Below are positions 45,475-55,772 of a stretch of DNA of 64,000 bases, one piece after another. The position numbers and the translations under genes are program-made. The DNA comes from Spartobacteria bacterium (lineage in GTDB: Bacteria > Verrucomicrobiota > Verrucomicrobiia > Chthoniobacterales > UBA10450): positions 1-64,000 of the forward strand of contig PNAA01000034.1 of NCBI GenBank assembly GCA_003169975.1. Direction: 5' to 3'. Numbering within the stretch: position 1 is the stretch's first letter; the number at the start of each line of letters is the position of its first letter. The notes beneath the pieces were generated by a model. That model did not search any database and was not told the origin of the DNA. It worked only from the letters and a program-made list of their open reading frames with translations.

Positions 45475-47924
45475 GCGCCACAACCAGCAATGTCCGCGAC
45501 CCGATCTGCGGGATGGAAGTCGATCCGAAGACCGCCGCCGCCGTGGTCGAGCGGGAGGGAGAAAAATTCTATTTTTGTTCGACCCATTGCCGCGCTGCGT
45601 TCGTCAACGAGGACAAAACCGAAATCGCCCCGCATGACTGCGGCAACGGCGGCGAGCATTCGCCTAACGAAACCGCGAAAGCAGAGCGCGCGCGGCAGCC
45701 GGCGAAAAAATATTTCTGCCCGATGTGCGAGGGCGTTGAAAGCGACGCGCCGGGCGATTGCCCGAAGTGCGGGATGAGCCTGGAGCGGAATGCGGCCTTT
45801 CGCGAAGCGGCGAAGACGATTTACACCTGCCCGATGCATCCCCAGATCGAGCAGAATCATCCGGGGGACTGCCCGATCTGCGGGATGGCGCTGGAGCCGA
45901 AGAACGTCGGCGGCGGCGGCGACGAAGAGAACACGGAACTGCGCGACATGACCCGGCGCTTGTGGATCGGCGCCGCGTTAAGTCTCCCGGTGTTTCTCCT
46001 CGCGATGGGGCACCTCGTGCCGTCCGCACCGGAGTGGGTGCAGGGCAACCTTTCGCGCTGGACCCAGTTTATCTTGAGCACACCGGTCGTGCTGTGGGCC
46101 GGCTGGCCATTCTTTAAGCGCGGCTGGCAATCGCTCCGCAATCGTTCGCTCAACATGTTTACGCTGATCGCGATCGGCGTCGGCGCGGCCTACTTCTTCA
46201 GCGCGGTGGTCATGCTTCTGCCGGGAATTTTCCCGCCCTCGTTCCAGACACACGGAAAGATCGGGGTTTATTTTGAGGCCGCGGCCATCATCACGGTCCT
46301 GGTCTTGTTAGGCCAGGTGCTGGAAGGTCGCGCCCGGAGCCGAACGGGCAGCGCGATTCGCGCCTTACTCGATCTCGCGCCGAACACCGCACGCCTCGTG
46401 CGCGACGGCGAAGAACGCGACGTCCCGCTCGAAGAAATCCAGAAGGGCTATCATCTCCGTGTCCGGCCGGGCGAGAAAGTTCCAGTCGACGGCCGGGTGA
46501 TCGAGGGCAAGACGAGCATCGACGAATCGATGATCACGGGCGAGCCGGTGCCGGTCACGAAATCGACCGATGACCGCGTCACCGGCGGCACCGTAAACCA
46601 AACCGGCAGCATCCTGATCGAGGCCGAGCGCGTCGGGAGCGATACCGTGCTCGCGCAAATCGTCGAGATGGTCGCGCAGGCGCAACGCAGTCGCGCGCCG
46701 ATCCAGGGTCTGGCGGATAAAGTCGCCGGGTGGTTTGTGCCTGCGGTGATTGCGATTGCGATCATCACTTTTTTTATCTGGTGGTTTATCGGACCCGAGC
46801 CGCGCTTTGCCCACGCGATCGTGAACGCGGTGGCGGTCCTGATCATTGCCTGCCCGTGCGCGCTCGGTCTCGCTACGCCAATGTCGGTCATGGTCGGAGT
46901 CGGCCGCGGCGCGCAAGCCGGTGTCCTGATCAAGAAAGCGGAGGCGATCGAGTTGATGGAAAAAGTGCGGACGCTGGTCGTGGACAAGACCGGGACGCTG
47001 ACCGAAGGCCGACCGCGCCTAACGACAGTCTTTTCTGCGGACTCGATTTCGGACGAGAAGCTTCTGATGGCGGCCGCGTCCGTGGAACAGAACAGCGAAC
47101 ATCCCCTCGCGGCGGCCATCGTCGCCGGCGCCAAAGAACGCGGCGTGCGGCCGGCGGCGGTGACCAATTTCGAATCGACCACCGGTGGCGGCGTCGCCGG
47201 TCAAGTAGACGGGCATCGCGTGCTGGTGGGCAAGCCTGACTTTCTTCGCGCGCAAGGCATCACCGATCTCGCAAAGCTGGAAGCGAAAGCCGCCGAGTTA
47301 CAGCGGGAAGGTCAAACCGTGGTCTTCATCGCGATCGATGATCATGCGGCGGGCGTCGTGGCCGTGGCCGATCCGATCAAGGAATCAACGCCCGCCGCCA
47401 TTGAGCATCTACACCAGCTCGGCATCAAAATCATCATGCTCACCGGCGACAACGAGCAGACAGCGCGCGCTGTCGGCGGGAAACTCGGGATTGATGAAAT
47501 CGAAGCGGGAGTCGAGCCGCGAGACAAGGGCAAGCGCGTGCGCCAGTTACGCGAAAAGAATCAGGTTGTTGCCATGGCCGGCGATGGCATCAACGACGCG
47601 CCCGCCCTCGCCGCGGCCGACGTCGGAATTGCGATGGGGACCGGCACGGATGTCGCGATGGAGAGCGCCGGGATCACGCTGCTGCAGGGCGATCTGCGCG
47701 GAATCGAAAAAGCCATTCGGCTGAGCCGCGCGATGATGCGCAACATCCGGCAAAACCTATTCTTCGCCTTCATCTACAACGCGCTCGGCATCCCGATCGC
47801 CGCCGGCGTTCTCTATCCATTTTTCGGCTGGTTGCTCAGCCCGATGATCGCCGGCGCGGCGATGAGTTTCAGCTCGGTCTCGGTCATCACCAACGCGCTC
47901 CGTTTGCGGGCGGCAAAGTTATGA
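45471..47924 (+). CDS. copA: Copper-exporting P1B-type ATPase
   Basis: 817 aa from [20 protein letters not shown]. The N-terminus has a YHS domain (DPICGM ... [12 protein letters not shown]) and two HMBD metal modules ([11 protein letters not shown]...CPKCGM and [11 protein letters not shown]...CPICGM), instead of the usual CxxC HMA domain. The core has the membrane CPC motif (Cys461, Cys463), phosphorylated Asp505 in DKTGTLTEG, the SEHPLAAAI motif and [10 protein letters not shown]. The last helices carry YNALGIPIA and [16 protein letters not shown]. It pumps Cu(I) from cytosol to periplasm and is the main target of CsoR here. Confidence 0.95.
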   Translation: MSATTSNVRDPICGMEVDPKTAAAVVEREGEKFYFCSTHCRAAFVNEDKTEIAPHDCGNGGEHSPNETAKAERARQPAKKYFCPMCEGVESDAPGDCPKCGMSLERNAAFREAAKTIYTCPMHPQIEQNHPGDCPICGMALEPKNVGGGGDEENTELRDMTRRLWIGAALSLPVFLLAMGHLVPSAPEWVQGNLSRWTQFILSTPVVLWAGWPFFKRGWQSLRNRSLNMFTLIAIGVGAAYFFSAVVMLLPGIFPPSFQTHGKIGVYFEAAAIITVLVLLGQVLEGRARSRTGSAIRALLDLAPNTARLVRDGEERDVPLEEIQKGYHLRVRPGEKVPVDGRVIEGKTSIDESMITGEPVPVTKSTDDRVTGGTVNQTGSILIEAERVGSDTVLAQIVEMVAQAQRSRAPIQGLADKVAGWFVPAVIAIAIITFFIWWFIGPEPRFAHAIVNAVAVLIIACPCALGLATPMSVMVGVGRGAQAGVLIKKAEAIELMEKVRTLVVDKTGTLTEGRPRLTTVFSADSISDEKLLMAAASVEQNSEHPLAAAIVAGAKERGVRPAAVTNFESTTGGGVAGQVDGHRVLVGKPDFLRAQGITDLAKLEAKAAELQREGQTVVFIAIDDHAAGVVAVADPIKESTPAAIEHLHQLGIKIIMLTGDNEQTARAVGGKLGIDEIEAGVEPRDKGKRVRQLREKNQVVAMAGDGINDAPALAAADVGIAMGTGTDVAMESAGITLLQGDLRGIEKAIRLSRAMMRNIRQNLFFAFIYNALGIPIAAGVLYPFFGWLLSPMIAGAAMSFSSVSVITNALRLRAAKL

Positions 47925-48328
47925 TCGACGCGCGACGCGGACTGCTTCCTCGACTCGGGCAGGTTTCATGCTACAGATTTAGCATGCTTGGCAAGCTCGC
48001 CCTCGTGTGCTCGATCAGCGCAGCGCTTCTTCAGGCGCCGATCGCCGCTCCCACCGCGCGATGCTGCTCGCATCCAGATTCGCACCAGGCTTCTTTCTCC
48101 GACGGTTGCTGCGCGGCGATGGCTTGCTGTGTTATTTCGGACGGCACCGCGGAGAAACCGATCACGCCGGCACCGGCCGCGAACGAGTTATCGGCCTTTC
48201 CTACTCCAGTTTGTCTCGTTAGTCTGATTGATTTTCCCACGAGCCCGCACGCGGCTCGTTTCGCAAAAGCGCCGCTAGTGGCTCACTCGCCGCCGTCTCG
48301 CGCGCTTCTCTGTACCTATCTCATCTGA
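47921..48328 (+). CDS. Small secreted Cys-rich protein of the cus operon
   Basis: 135 aa from an ATG overlapping the copA stop (ATGA). An internal ATG at 47984 gives a tidier signal peptide ([19 protein letters not shown]) and may be the true start. The mature part has CC pairs and His ([29 protein letters not shown]). It resembles the protein at 23001 in size, layout and position before a TolC-type gene. Periplasmic copper binding or delivery to CusCBA is inferred; the family is not one I can name. Confidence 0.6.
   Translation: MIDARRGLLPRLGQVSCYRFSMLGKLALVCSISAALLQAPIAAPTARCCSHPDSHQASFSDGCCAAMACCVISDGTAEKPITPAPAANELSAFPTPVCLVSLIDFPTSPHAARFAKAPLVAHSPPSRALLCTYLI
47967..47986. other. 20-bp palindrome at the internal start of the Cys-rich gene
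   Basis: CATGCTA-CAGATT-TAGCATG is a perfect 7-6-7 inverted repeat whose right end contains the internal ATG at 47984. It could be an operator or an RNA hairpin masking that start. Confidence 0.3.
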
Positions 48329-48399
48329 TCCTCGGACGCTGACGTCGGAGGTGTGCCACGCCATGGCATGCCTGGTCGTTCAACCGTTCGCTTGGATCA

Positions 48400-49713
48400 A
48401 TGAAAAAAAACTATCTCTTACTCTTTAGCTCAACTTTAGTTCTCACCCTTCGCGCTGCGCTCGCCGGGAACGACGATCTCGCAGTGCGGCAGGGACACCT
48501 TTCGCTGCGTGAGGTGATCAACGTGGTCGCCGAACGCAACCCTTCCGTCAAAGCCGCGGAAGCCAGATGGCAGGCGATGAAGGCGCGCGTGCCGCAAGCC
48601 GCCGCCTGGGAAGACTTGCGGCTCAGTGGCGAGTCGGTGGCCGCCCGTTTCGTCAATATTTCGCCTAACGGGTTTACCGATCAAACCGTGGCGATCGAGC
48701 AGGAATTGCCGGTCACCGGCAAAAACCGCAGTCGGGCGCGCGCCGCCACCGCCGACGCCGGGGAGGCGTTTGAAGACTTGCGCCGCGCTCAGCTCGACGT
48801 CATCGCGCGCGCGCGGGCCGCCTATTACCGGCTGGCCAATGAGGACGCGCAGTTGGAGGTGAACCGGCGCAATGCCGAGCTGCTCGGACAGTTCGCGGAT
48901 TTGAGCCAGGCCCGCTACGAAGTCGGGAACGCGCGGGAAGCCGACGTCCTGACCGCCAGGACCGACAGCGCCCGCCTGGACGAAATCCAAGCGGACATCC
49001 TGCGCCGCATTTCCGACGCCCAAACGGAGCTGAACGTGCTCATGAATCGCCCGGCGCAGGCGCCGCTCGGCGCCCCGGCGGCGCTCACTTTCGAGCCGGT
49101 CCCTCAATCGTTAGGCGTGCTCCAGCGGCTCGCCCTGGAAGCGCGCCCCGAGGTGCAGCGGGCGCGGAATCGGATCGAAGCCGAGAAAGCGCGGGTGGAG
49201 CTGGCGCGTCGGCAGCGGCTTCCCGACCCGGCCTTTAGCGTGAAAGCCGGGCGCTACAACGATACCGGACATGCCGTGAGCGAGGTGGACGCGGGCATTT
49301 CTCTCGGTCTGCCATCCCTGAACGCCCGCAAGTATTCGGCCGGAATCACTGAGGCGCAGAGAAATCTCGAGGCGGCGCAGCAGGAATTCGACGCGGCCCA
49401 GAATGAAGCGCTCGGCCTGGTGCGCGATCAGATCAAGAAAGTCGAGACCGCCGCGCATCATTACCAACTTTATCGCGACAAAATTCTGCCGCTCGCCGAC
49501 CAGACGCTGAAATCGCATCGCGCCGCCTACGAAACGAGCAGCAACAATTTTCTCGAGTTGATCTCCGCCGATCGCGTTTTGCAGGACGCGGAATCCACGG
49601 CCCTCAATCACCTGGCCGACTACCAGATCGGGCTGGCGGAACTCGACGCCATCGTGGGCCTCGGCGACGCGACGGCGCGGCAGAATTCCAGTGGAAAGGA
49701 ACATTCAGAATGA
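48400..49713 (+). CDS. cusC: CusC/CzcC-type outer membrane efflux protein
   Basis: 437 aa with a signal peptide (MKKNYLLLFSSTLVLTLRAA). Two TolC/OEP halves follow: GHLSLREVINVVAERNPSVK opens the first, and PQSLGVLQRLALEARPEVQR opens the second. Long coiled helices line a periplasmic tunnel. No lipobox Cys is seen, unlike E. coli CusC. The stop overlaps the cusB start by ATGA, so the three pump genes are translated together. It forms the outer membrane exit of the CusCBA pump. Confidence 0.88.
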   Translation: MKKNYLLLFSSTLVLTLRAALAGNDDLAVRQGHLSLREVINVVAERNPSVKAAEARWQAMKARVPQAAAWEDLRLSGESVAARFVNISPNGFTDQTVAIEQELPVTGKNRSRARAATADAGEAFEDLRRAQLDVIARARAAYYRLANEDAQLEVNRRNAELLGQFADLSQARYEVGNAREADVLTARTDSARLDEIQADILRRISDAQTELNVLMNRPAQAPLGAPAALTFEPVPQSLGVLQRLALEARPEVQRARNRIEAEKARVELARRQRLPDPAFSVKAGRYNDTGHAVSEVDAGISLGLPSLNARKYSAGITEAQRNLEAAQQEFDAAQNEALGLVRDQIKKVETAAHHYQLYRDKILPLADQTLKSHRAAYETSSNNFLELISADRVLQDAESTALNHLADYQIGLAELDAIVGLGDATARQNSSGKEHSE

Positions 49714-51047
49714 AGATTTATTTGCGCACATTTACACGTTGCTGGGCGATCGCCCTATTGCTCGTCGCGTTCGTGCCGGCCTGTTCAAAACACGACGGCA
49801 CCGAAGGCATGAAGAGCAAAATCGATTACTGGACGTGCACGATGCATCCATCGGTGCATGCGAACGACCCGGGCAAGTGTCCGATCTGCTCCATGACGCT
49901 GGTGCCAGTGAAAAAACGGGATGCTGGTCGCGGAGCGTCCCGCGAGACCAAGGAACAGGCGGCGAGCTCTCCTGCCGAAAAGAAAAGCGGCGGGATGGAG
50001 GGCATGCCGGGAATGTCCGGCGGGACCAGGGAGGTTGCCGGCGAAACACCGAGCGAGTTCCGCGTGCCGATGGAGCGCCAACAACAGATTGGCGTGACTT
50101 ACGCGAGGGTTGAAACCAAGCCGCTCCATCACACAATCCGCGCAGTCGGCAGAGTTGCGCCCGATACTCAGCGGCTCTGGCGCGTCGTCGCCCGCGCGGG
50201 TGGTTACGTGCAGGAACTCGGCGTCAGCGCGCCCGGTGATGTCGTCAAAAAAGGCCAGGTGTTGCTGACGCTCTACAGTCCGGAACTACTGACCACGCAG
50301 CGCGAGTTGATCGATTTGCTCCGGATGCGCGACGACTCTCCAAAAGGCGCGCACTCCGCCCACGCCGACGCGCAGAGTCTGATTGAATCGGCGGAACGCC
50401 GGTTGCGGCTCTGGAACATCACCGACGAACAAGTCGCCAAGATCGAGCAAACGCGCCACGCCGAAGAATCGCTTCCGATTCTCGCGAAGATGGATGGGAT
50501 CGTGCAAATGTTGCCGGTCACGCAAGGCATGACGATCGCGCCCGGGAATACACTCGTGGACGTGGCGGATCTCTCCGTCGTCTGGGTCTGGGGCGAATTT
50601 TACCAGGAGGAACTCCCGATGCTCCGCGTGGGCCAGGAAGTGACGGTGACCTCCGATTCGTATCCCGGAGAGAAGTTCAAAGGCCAGCTCTCGCTCGTCG
50701 ATCCGTTTATCAACGACGTGAAACGAACCGGCCGGGTGCGGCTCGATATCCAAAACCCGGAATTGAAATTGAAGCCCGACATGTACGTCGATGTGTCGCT
50801 CGAGATGGACATGGGCAAATCGCTCGTCGTCCCGGTGAGCGCGATCATGCCGACAGGCAAACGCAACATTGCTTTCGTCGACAAAGGCGAAGGGAAACTC
50901 GAACCGCGCTTTCTCGAGCTGGGCGGAAAATACGGCAACGTCTACGCGGTGAAGAGCGGCCTGAAAGAAGGCGAACGCGTGGTGGCGAGCGCTAATTTCC
51001 TGATCGACGCGGAATCGAAAATCCAAGGAGCGCTGAAGTCATGGTAA
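49710..51047 (+). CDS. cusB: CusB-type membrane fusion protein with N-terminal HMBD
   Basis: 445 aa, a lipoprotein by its VPAC lipobox. Residues about 38-68 are an HMBD metal site (YWTCTMHPSVHANDPGKC, then PICSMTL), followed by a Met-rich linker (GGMEGMPGMSGG). The HlyD core has barrel-sandwich (VVARAGGYVQELGVSAPGDV) and beta-barrel (VVWVWGEFYQEELPMLRVGQ) parts and an alpha-helical hairpin around residues 195-255. The fusion protein links CusA to CusC and passes on Cu(I). Its last 7 bases overlap cusA. Confidence 0.92.
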   Translation: MKIYLRTFTRCWAIALLLVAFVPACSKHDGTEGMKSKIDYWTCTMHPSVHANDPGKCPICSMTLVPVKKRDAGRGASRETKEQAASSPAEKKSGGMEGMPGMSGGTREVAGETPSEFRVPMERQQQIGVTYARVETKPLHHTIRAVGRVAPDTQRLWRVVARAGGYVQELGVSAPGDVVKKGQVLLTLYSPELLTTQRELIDLLRMRDDSPKGAHSAHADAQSLIESAERRLRLWNITDEQVAKIEQTRHAEESLPILAKMDGIVQMLPVTQGMTIAPGNTLVDVADLSVVWVWGEFYQEELPMLRVGQEVTVTSDSYPGEKFKGQLSLVDPFINDVKRTGRVRLDIQNPELKLKPDMYVDVSLEMDMGKSLVVPVSAIMPTGKRNIAFVDKGEGKLEPRFLELGGKYGNVYAVKSGLKEGERVVASANFLIDAESKIQGALKSW

Positions 51048-54000
51048 ACGGAAACGGCGACACCGAAGGACCGCGCAGCACGCCCTTCATCGAACGCGTC
51101 ATCGCGGCGAGTGCGCGCAACAAGTTGCTCGTCATCATCTTCGTCCTCTTCGGCATCGCGGCCGGCATTTGGGCCATCCAGCGAACGCCGCTCGATGCCA
51201 TCCCCGACCTGAGCGACGTGCAGGTGATTGTCTACACCGATTGGGAAGGGCGCTCACCCGACCTGATCGAAGACCAGATCACGTATCCGATTTCGACCAA
51301 GTTCATCGCCGCGCCGAAAGTGAAATTCGTTCGCGGCGAATCGATGTTCGGGAAGTCGTTCGTCTACGTCATTTTTCAGGACGGGACCGATATCTATTGG
51401 GCGCGCTCGCGCGTGATCGAGTACCTGAACTCGGTCCGCGGTTCGCTCCCGGAAGGAGTTAATCCGGTGATCGGCCCGGACGCGACTGGCGTCGGCTGGG
51501 TCTTCGAATACGCGCTCGTCGATGAAACCGGGAAGCACAATCTGGCCGAGCTGCGTTCCTTCCAGGATTGGAATCTTCGTTACGCCCTCGAGTCGGTGAA
51601 AGGCGTCGCCGAAGTCGCCTCCATCGGCGGCTTCGTAAAGCAATACCAGGTCGATCTCGATCCGAATAAATTGCTCGGTTACGGCATTCCGTTGTCGGAC
51701 GTAGTCGCGAAAATCAAGGAGAGCAACGCCGATGTCGGCGGCAAGACTTTCGAGGTCGCCACGACCGAGTATTACGTTCGCGGCCGCGGCTACATCAAGA
51801 GCGTCGAGGACATCGAAAACATCCCGCTCAAGGTGGATAACGGCACGCCGATCTACGTGAAAAATGTCGGCACGGTCCATCTCGGAGGCGACATCCGCCG
51901 CGGCGTCGCGGAGCTCGACGGGAAAGGGGAAACCGTCGGCGGCATTGTTGTCATGCGCTATCGCGAGAACGCGCTCAACGTCATCGACGGCATCAAGAAA
52001 AAGCTCGAGACAATCAAAAGTTCTCTCCCCCCGGGAGTGAAAGTCGTCCCAACCTACGATCGCAGCACGCTGATCAGGAATTCTATTTCGACGCTGCAAT
52101 GGAAGCTGATCGAGGAAAGCATCGTCGTCGCGCTGGTCTGCGTGATTTTCCTCTGGCACCTGCGCTCCGCTTTCGTCGCGATCATCACATTGCCGATCGC
52201 GATCGTTCTTTCCTTCCTCCCGATGTTAAAACTCGACCTAACGAGTAACATCATGTCGCTCGGCGGGATCGCGATCGCGATCGGCGCGATGGTCGATTCG
52301 GCCATCATCATGGTCGAGAACGCGCACAAGTTCCTCGAACGTTTCCGGGAGGAGCACGGTCGCGAGCCGAACGGTAGGGAACGCGTCGCCACGGTCGTCG
52401 CCGCGGCCAAAAGTGTCGGACGCCCGCTTTTTTTCTCGCTCCTCGTCATCACCGTCAGTTTCATTCCGGTCTTCTCGCTCGAAGCGCAGGAAGGCCGCCT
52501 CTTCAAGCCGCTCGCCTACACCAAGACATTCTCGATGTTCTTCGCCGCGCTTCTCAGCGTCACGCTGGTGCCGGTCTTGATGACCCTGTTCATTCGCGGA
52601 AAAATTCGGCCGGAAGCGAAGAATCCGATCAACTGCTTCTTGATTTGGGCTTACCAGCCGCTGGTCAATTTCGTCCTGCGCTATCGTTGGCCCACGCTCA
52701 TCGCGGCCGCGATCATTCTTGCGATCACGATCATTCCGTTCCGGAAGCTCGGCTCTGAATTCATGCCGCCTTTGAATGAGGGCACGATGCTTTACATGCC
52801 GACGGCCGTGCCCGGCATGTCGATCACCGAGGCGACCAAGATCCTGCAAATCCAGAATCGCATGCTGCTCAAAGTGCCCGAGGTGACCAGGGTGTTCGGC
52901 AAGGCCGGGCAAGCCGAAACCCCGACCGATCCCGCGCCGCTTTCGATGTTCGAAACCGTGCTGACCTTGAAACCGCCCGAGCAATGGCGACCCGGAATGA
53001 CCTTGGACAAGCTCACGGCCGAGATGAACGCCAACATCAAAACGCCCGGAATGGCCAACATCTTCTGGATGCCGATCCAGACGCGGACCGAAATGTTGAC
53101 GACTGGTTTCCGGAGCAAATTGGGCATCAAAATCTTCGGACCCGACCTGGGCCAGATCCAGGAGATCGGCCTGCAAATCGAGAAAGCGCTGAGCGATTTC
53201 CCCGACACGCGCAGCGTCTACGCGGAGCGGACGACCGGCGGCTATTTCCTCGACTTCAAGGTCCAGCGCGAGACGGCAGCGCGTTACGGACTAACGGTGG
53301 GCGCGGTCAACGACGTGATCGAAAGCGCCATTGGCGGCAAGACCATCAGCACCACGGTGGAAGGCCGTGAGCGTTATCCGATCAGCGTGCGCTACGCGCG
53401 TGATTTTCGCGATGATCTCGACGCCCTCAAGCGCGTCCTGGTCGCAACGCCCTCCGGCGCGCAGGTGCCGATCTCGATGCTGGCCGACATCAGCTACCAG
53501 ACCGGGCCGCCCTCCATCCGCGACGAAAACGGACAGCTGGTGGGATTTGTTTTTGTCGACATCACGACGAGCGACCTCGCCGGCTACGTCCGGCGGGCGT
53601 CCGAAAGGCTGAGCGAGACCGTGAAGTATCCGCCCGGTTACTACAGTGAGTGGGCGGGACAGTTTCAGTATCTGCAGGACGCGCTGAAGAAGCTCAAAGT
53701 CGTAATCCCATTCACGCTCCTGATCATCTTTGTCCTCATCTACATCAACACCAGGTCGGTCACGAAAACCTTCATCGTTTTGCTCGCGGTGCCGTTCTCG
53801 TTGGTCGGCGCGTTCTGGCTCATTTACTTGTTAGGCTACAACATGAGCGTTGCCGTCTGGGTCGGCATCATCGCGCTCGCCGGACTCGATGCCGAGACTG
53901 GAGTCGTGATGCTCTTGTATCTCGATCACGCCTGGGAGAAATTCCGCGCCGAAGGTCGGATGAACAATTTCAAGGACCTGCACGACGCCGTCATCGAAGG

Positions 54001-54268
54001 GGCGGTCCAGCGGATCCGGCCCAAGATCATGACCGTTTGCGCGATCCTTTTTGGCCTGCTGCCCATCATGTGGTCGCCGGTCACCGAAGCTGGCGCCGAT
54101 GTCATGAAAAGAATCGCGACGCCGATGATCGGCGGAATTGTGACCTCCGCCATCCTGGAACTCCTGATTTATCCGGTCATCTTCGTCCTGTGGAAGAAGC
54201 GGGGGTTGAAGAAGCAGGAGACTTCGTTCGTTCCGCTGAGTCTGATCACACCCGCGTTGTCACGGTGA
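51041..54268 (+). CDS. cusA: CusA-type heavy-metal RND efflux pump
   Basis: 1075 aa, the HME-RND class size. The protein starts with a membrane helix after STPFIERVIAASARNKLLVI; RTPLDAIPDLSDVQV and ESMFGKSFVYVIFQDGTDIY are HME-family hallmarks. Twelve membrane helices surround two periplasmic domains. Candidate Cu(I)-binding methionines lie in SMFETVLTL, PGMANIFWMPIQTRTEML and nearby. The proton relay region holds SIVVALVCVIFLWHLRSA and GIAIAIGAMVDSAIIMVENA. It exports Cu(I)/Ag(I) from the periplasm through CusC. It is the last gene of the csoR-copA-x-cusCBA run. Confidence 0.95.
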   Translation: MVNGNGDTEGPRSTPFIERVIAASARNKLLVIIFVLFGIAAGIWAIQRTPLDAIPDLSDVQVIVYTDWEGRSPDLIEDQITYPISTKFIAAPKVKFVRGESMFGKSFVYVIFQDGTDIYWARSRVIEYLNSVRGSLPEGVNPVIGPDATGVGWVFEYALVDETGKHNLAELRSFQDWNLRYALESVKGVAEVASIGGFVKQYQVDLDPNKLLGYGIPLSDVVAKIKESNADVGGKTFEVATTEYYVRGRGYIKSVEDIENIPLKVDNGTPIYVKNVGTVHLGGDIRRGVAELDGKGETVGGIVVMRYRENALNVIDGIKKKLETIKSSLPPGVKVVPTYDRSTLIRNSISTLQWKLIEESIVVALVCVIFLWHLRSAFVAIITLPIAIVLSFLPMLKLDLTSNIMSLGGIAIAIGAMVDSAIIMVENAHKFLERFREEHGREPNGRERVATVVAAAKSVGRPLFFSLLVITVSFIPVFSLEAQEGRLFKPLAYTKTFSMFFAALLSVTLVPVLMTLFIRGKIRPEAKNPINCFLIWAYQPLVNFVLRYRWPTLIAAAIILAITIIPFRKLGSEFMPPLNEGTMLYMPTAVPGMSITEATKILQIQNRMLLKVPEVTRVFGKAGQAETPTDPAPLSMFETVLTLKPPEQWRPGMTLDKLTAEMNANIKTPGMANIFWMPIQTRTEMLTTGFRSKLGIKIFGPDLGQIQEIGLQIEKALSDFPDTRSVYAERTTGGYFLDFKVQRETAARYGLTVGAVNDVIESAIGGKTISTTVEGRERYPISVRYARDFRDDLDALKRVLVATPSGAQVPISMLADISYQTGPPSIRDENGQLVGFVFVDITTSDLAGYVRRASERLSETVKYPPGYYSEWAGQFQYLQDALKKLKVVIPFTLLIIFVLIYINTRSVTKTFIVLLAVPFSLVGAFWLIYLLGYNMSVAVWVGIIALAGLDAETGVVMLLYLDHAWEKFRAEGRMNNFKDLHDAVIEGAVQRIRPKIMTVCAILFGLLPIMWSPVTEAGADVMKRIATPMIGGIVTSAILELLIYPVIFVLWKKRGLKKQETSFVPLSLITPALSR

Positions 54269-54324
54269 GGCATCAAAAAAACTGAACGCAAAATCGGGCC
54301 GCTCTACGAATATGGCTTCGGTCT

Positions 54325-54495
54325 ATGATTCCTGCGCGCATCACCCTTCTCATCGTCGGCAGCCTGTTCGCGGCGTTTTTCGCAAAGTCGGATCGGCCAA
54401 TCCGGCGCGCTTGGCGGAGTGACGCCCGGCGCGATTTTGTCGGCGGCGTAATCTTGACTATATTCCTGTTAAAGTATGTAGATTTAGCAACATGA
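54325..54495 (+). CDS. Possible small hydrophobic protein
   Basis: A 56-codon frame (MIPARITLLIVGSLFAAFFA, then a second hydrophobic segment GGVILTIFLLKYV) whose stop overlaps the next ATG as ATGA. The same DNA contains a promoter-like element for the arsenic operon, so the frame may be accidental. Confidence 0.25.
   Translation: MIPARITLLIVGSLFAAFFAKSDRPIRRAWRSDARRDFVGGVILTIFLLKYVDLAT
54454..54491 (+). promoter_or_regulatory. Putative promoter of the DUF6428-arsR-arsC-arsN operon
   Basis: TTGACT at 54454-54459 is followed by an AT-rich run with TATGTA (54475-54480) or TAGATT (54479-54484) as -10. Either places transcription start within a few bases of the ATG at 54492, giving a very short or absent leader, as at csoR. 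The AT-rich spacer is where an ArsR-type operator would be expected, but I see no clean dyad. Confidence 0.4.
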
Positions 54496-54944
54496 AACTA
54501 CGCGCACTCAAATCTCTCCGCCGCGCGCATCCCACTGCCCAGCCGCGCTTCACGCTGCCCAGCGGCGAGCAGATCCCGGCTCATTTCCACATCAGCGAGG
54601 TCGGGCACGTCACAAAAAAATTTGTCGATTGCGGTGGCAACTTCCGCCAGCGCGAGGCGTGTGTGCTGCAAACTTATGTCGCGCAGGATTTCGATCATCG
54701 GCTCAAGGCCGGGCGATTCGCCGACATTCTCGATCTTGGCGCTTCCATCCTGCCGGGCGATGATCTCGAGGTGGAAGTGGAATGGGATTGCTGCGTCGTC
54801 TCACAATATCCGATCGAGTCGGCCCAGGCCCGCGAGGACGCGCTCGAATTCCAGCTCACTGCCCGGCACACCGATTGTCTTGCCAGGGAAAAGTGCGGCT
54901 GCGAAGCGAAGGCCGCGGCCACGTCGGGAGCGTGTTGTCGTTAG
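54492..54944 (+). CDS. DUF6428 family protein of the ars operon
   Basis: 150 aa with the features of DUF6428 proteins found next to arsR: LPSGEQIPAHFHISEVGHVT, FVDCGGNFRQREACVLQTYV, DFDHRLKAGRFADIL, and a Cys-rich end (CLAREKCGCEAKAAATSGAC). The His and Cys residues suggest metal or metalloid binding. No signal peptide, so cytoplasmic. Its biochemical role is not established. It is the first gene of the operon, ten bases before arsR. Confidence 0.7.
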   Translation: MKLRALKSLRRAHPTAQPRFTLPSGEQIPAHFHISEVGHVTKKFVDCGGNFRQREACVLQTYVAQDFDHRLKAGRFADILDLGASILPGDDLEVEVEWDCCVVSQYPIESAQAREDALEFQLTARHTDCLAREKCGCEAKAAATSGACCR

Positions 54945-54954
54945 GCGCAAGGCG

Positions 54955-55332
54955 ATGGAGCTGGTCCAGATTTATCAATGCTTTTGCGACCCGACGCGCT
55001 TGCGCATTTTGCATCTCCTGACGCAGACCTCGCTCTGCGTTTGCCATTTCCAGGAGGTGCTCGACGAGCCGCAGGTGAAAATCTCGAAGCACCTTGCCTA
55101 CCTGCGCGCCCGCGACCTGGTGGAGACGAAACGGAGCGGCAACTGGATCATTTATTCGTTACCCTCGAGGCGTTCCGCTGAGTTGGAGTTAAACCTGCAA
55201 TGTCTGCAGGATTGCACGGTGACGGATCCGGTTTTCCGGAAAGACCAGCAGCGGTTGACCCGGCTGCAGGCGAAATGCTGCGAACCGGCTGGCGTTTTCG
55301 CGAAGGAAAGTAATCCTTTCAAAATCCAATGA
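54955..55332 (+). CDS. arsR: ArsR-family metalloregulator
   Basis: 125 aa winged-helix repressor. The N-terminal [20 protein letters not shown] is the typical ArsR start. [12 protein letters not shown] is the As(III)-binding ELCVCDL-type motif (Cys28, Cys30), and [20 protein letters not shown] is the recognition helix. Extra cysteines near the C-terminus ([15 protein letters not shown]) may add a ligand. It should repress the operon until arsenite binds. The stop overlaps the arsC start by ATGA. Confidence 0.9.
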   Translation: MELVQIYQCFCDPTRLRILHLLTQTSLCVCHFQEVLDEPQVKISKHLAYLRARDLVETKRSGNWIIYSLPSRRSAELELNLQCLQDCTVTDPVFRKDQQRLTRLQAKCCEPAGVFAKESNPFKIQ

Positions 55333-55772
55333 AAAAACGCGTTCTCTTCATTTGCATTCACAACGCCGCGCGGAGCCAGATGGCTGAAGCGTGGTTGAAC
55401 GAAATCTGTGGCGATGAATTCGAAGCGCAGAGCGCCGGGCTCGAACCGGGAGTGCTGAACCCGCTCGTCGTCAAAGCGATGGCGGAATTGGGCCTCGACA
55501 TTTCGCAAAAAGGAACCCAGGCCGTCTTTGATGTCTGGAAGTCCGGCCAGTTGTTCGCCTACGTCATCACCGTCTGCGATGAGTCGAGCGCGGAGAAATG
55601 TCCGGTCTTTCCCGGGCCGGCGACCCGCCTGCACTGGGGCTTTCCTGATCCCTCCGCCTTGACTGGGACACCCGAGGAGAAGCTTGCCGCCGTTCGCGTC
55701 ATCCGGGACGAGATTCGCATAAAGATCGAGCGATGGTGCGAGGAAGTCTGCGCAACGGCGAATACCCGGTGA
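55329..55772 (+). CDS. arsC: Arsenate reductase, low-molecular-weight phosphatase type
   Basis: 147 aa. The P-loop is CIHNAARS (Cys9-x5-Arg15), and two more redox cysteines sit at 83 and 91 ([16 protein letters not shown]), matching the Cys10-Cys82-Cys89 relay of thioredoxin-coupled ArsC. It reduces arsenate to arsenite. No ArsB or Acr3 arsenite pump is present in the window, so the product would need the aquaglyceroporin, methylation by ArsM, or a pump elsewhere. Confidence 0.9.
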   Translation: MKKRVLFICIHNAARSQMAEAWLNEICGDEFEAQSAGLEPGVLNPLVVKAMAELGLDISQKGTQAVFDVWKSGQLFAYVITVCDESSAEKCPVFPGPATRLHWGFPDPSALTGTPEEKLAAVRVIRDEIRIKIERWCEEVCATANTR

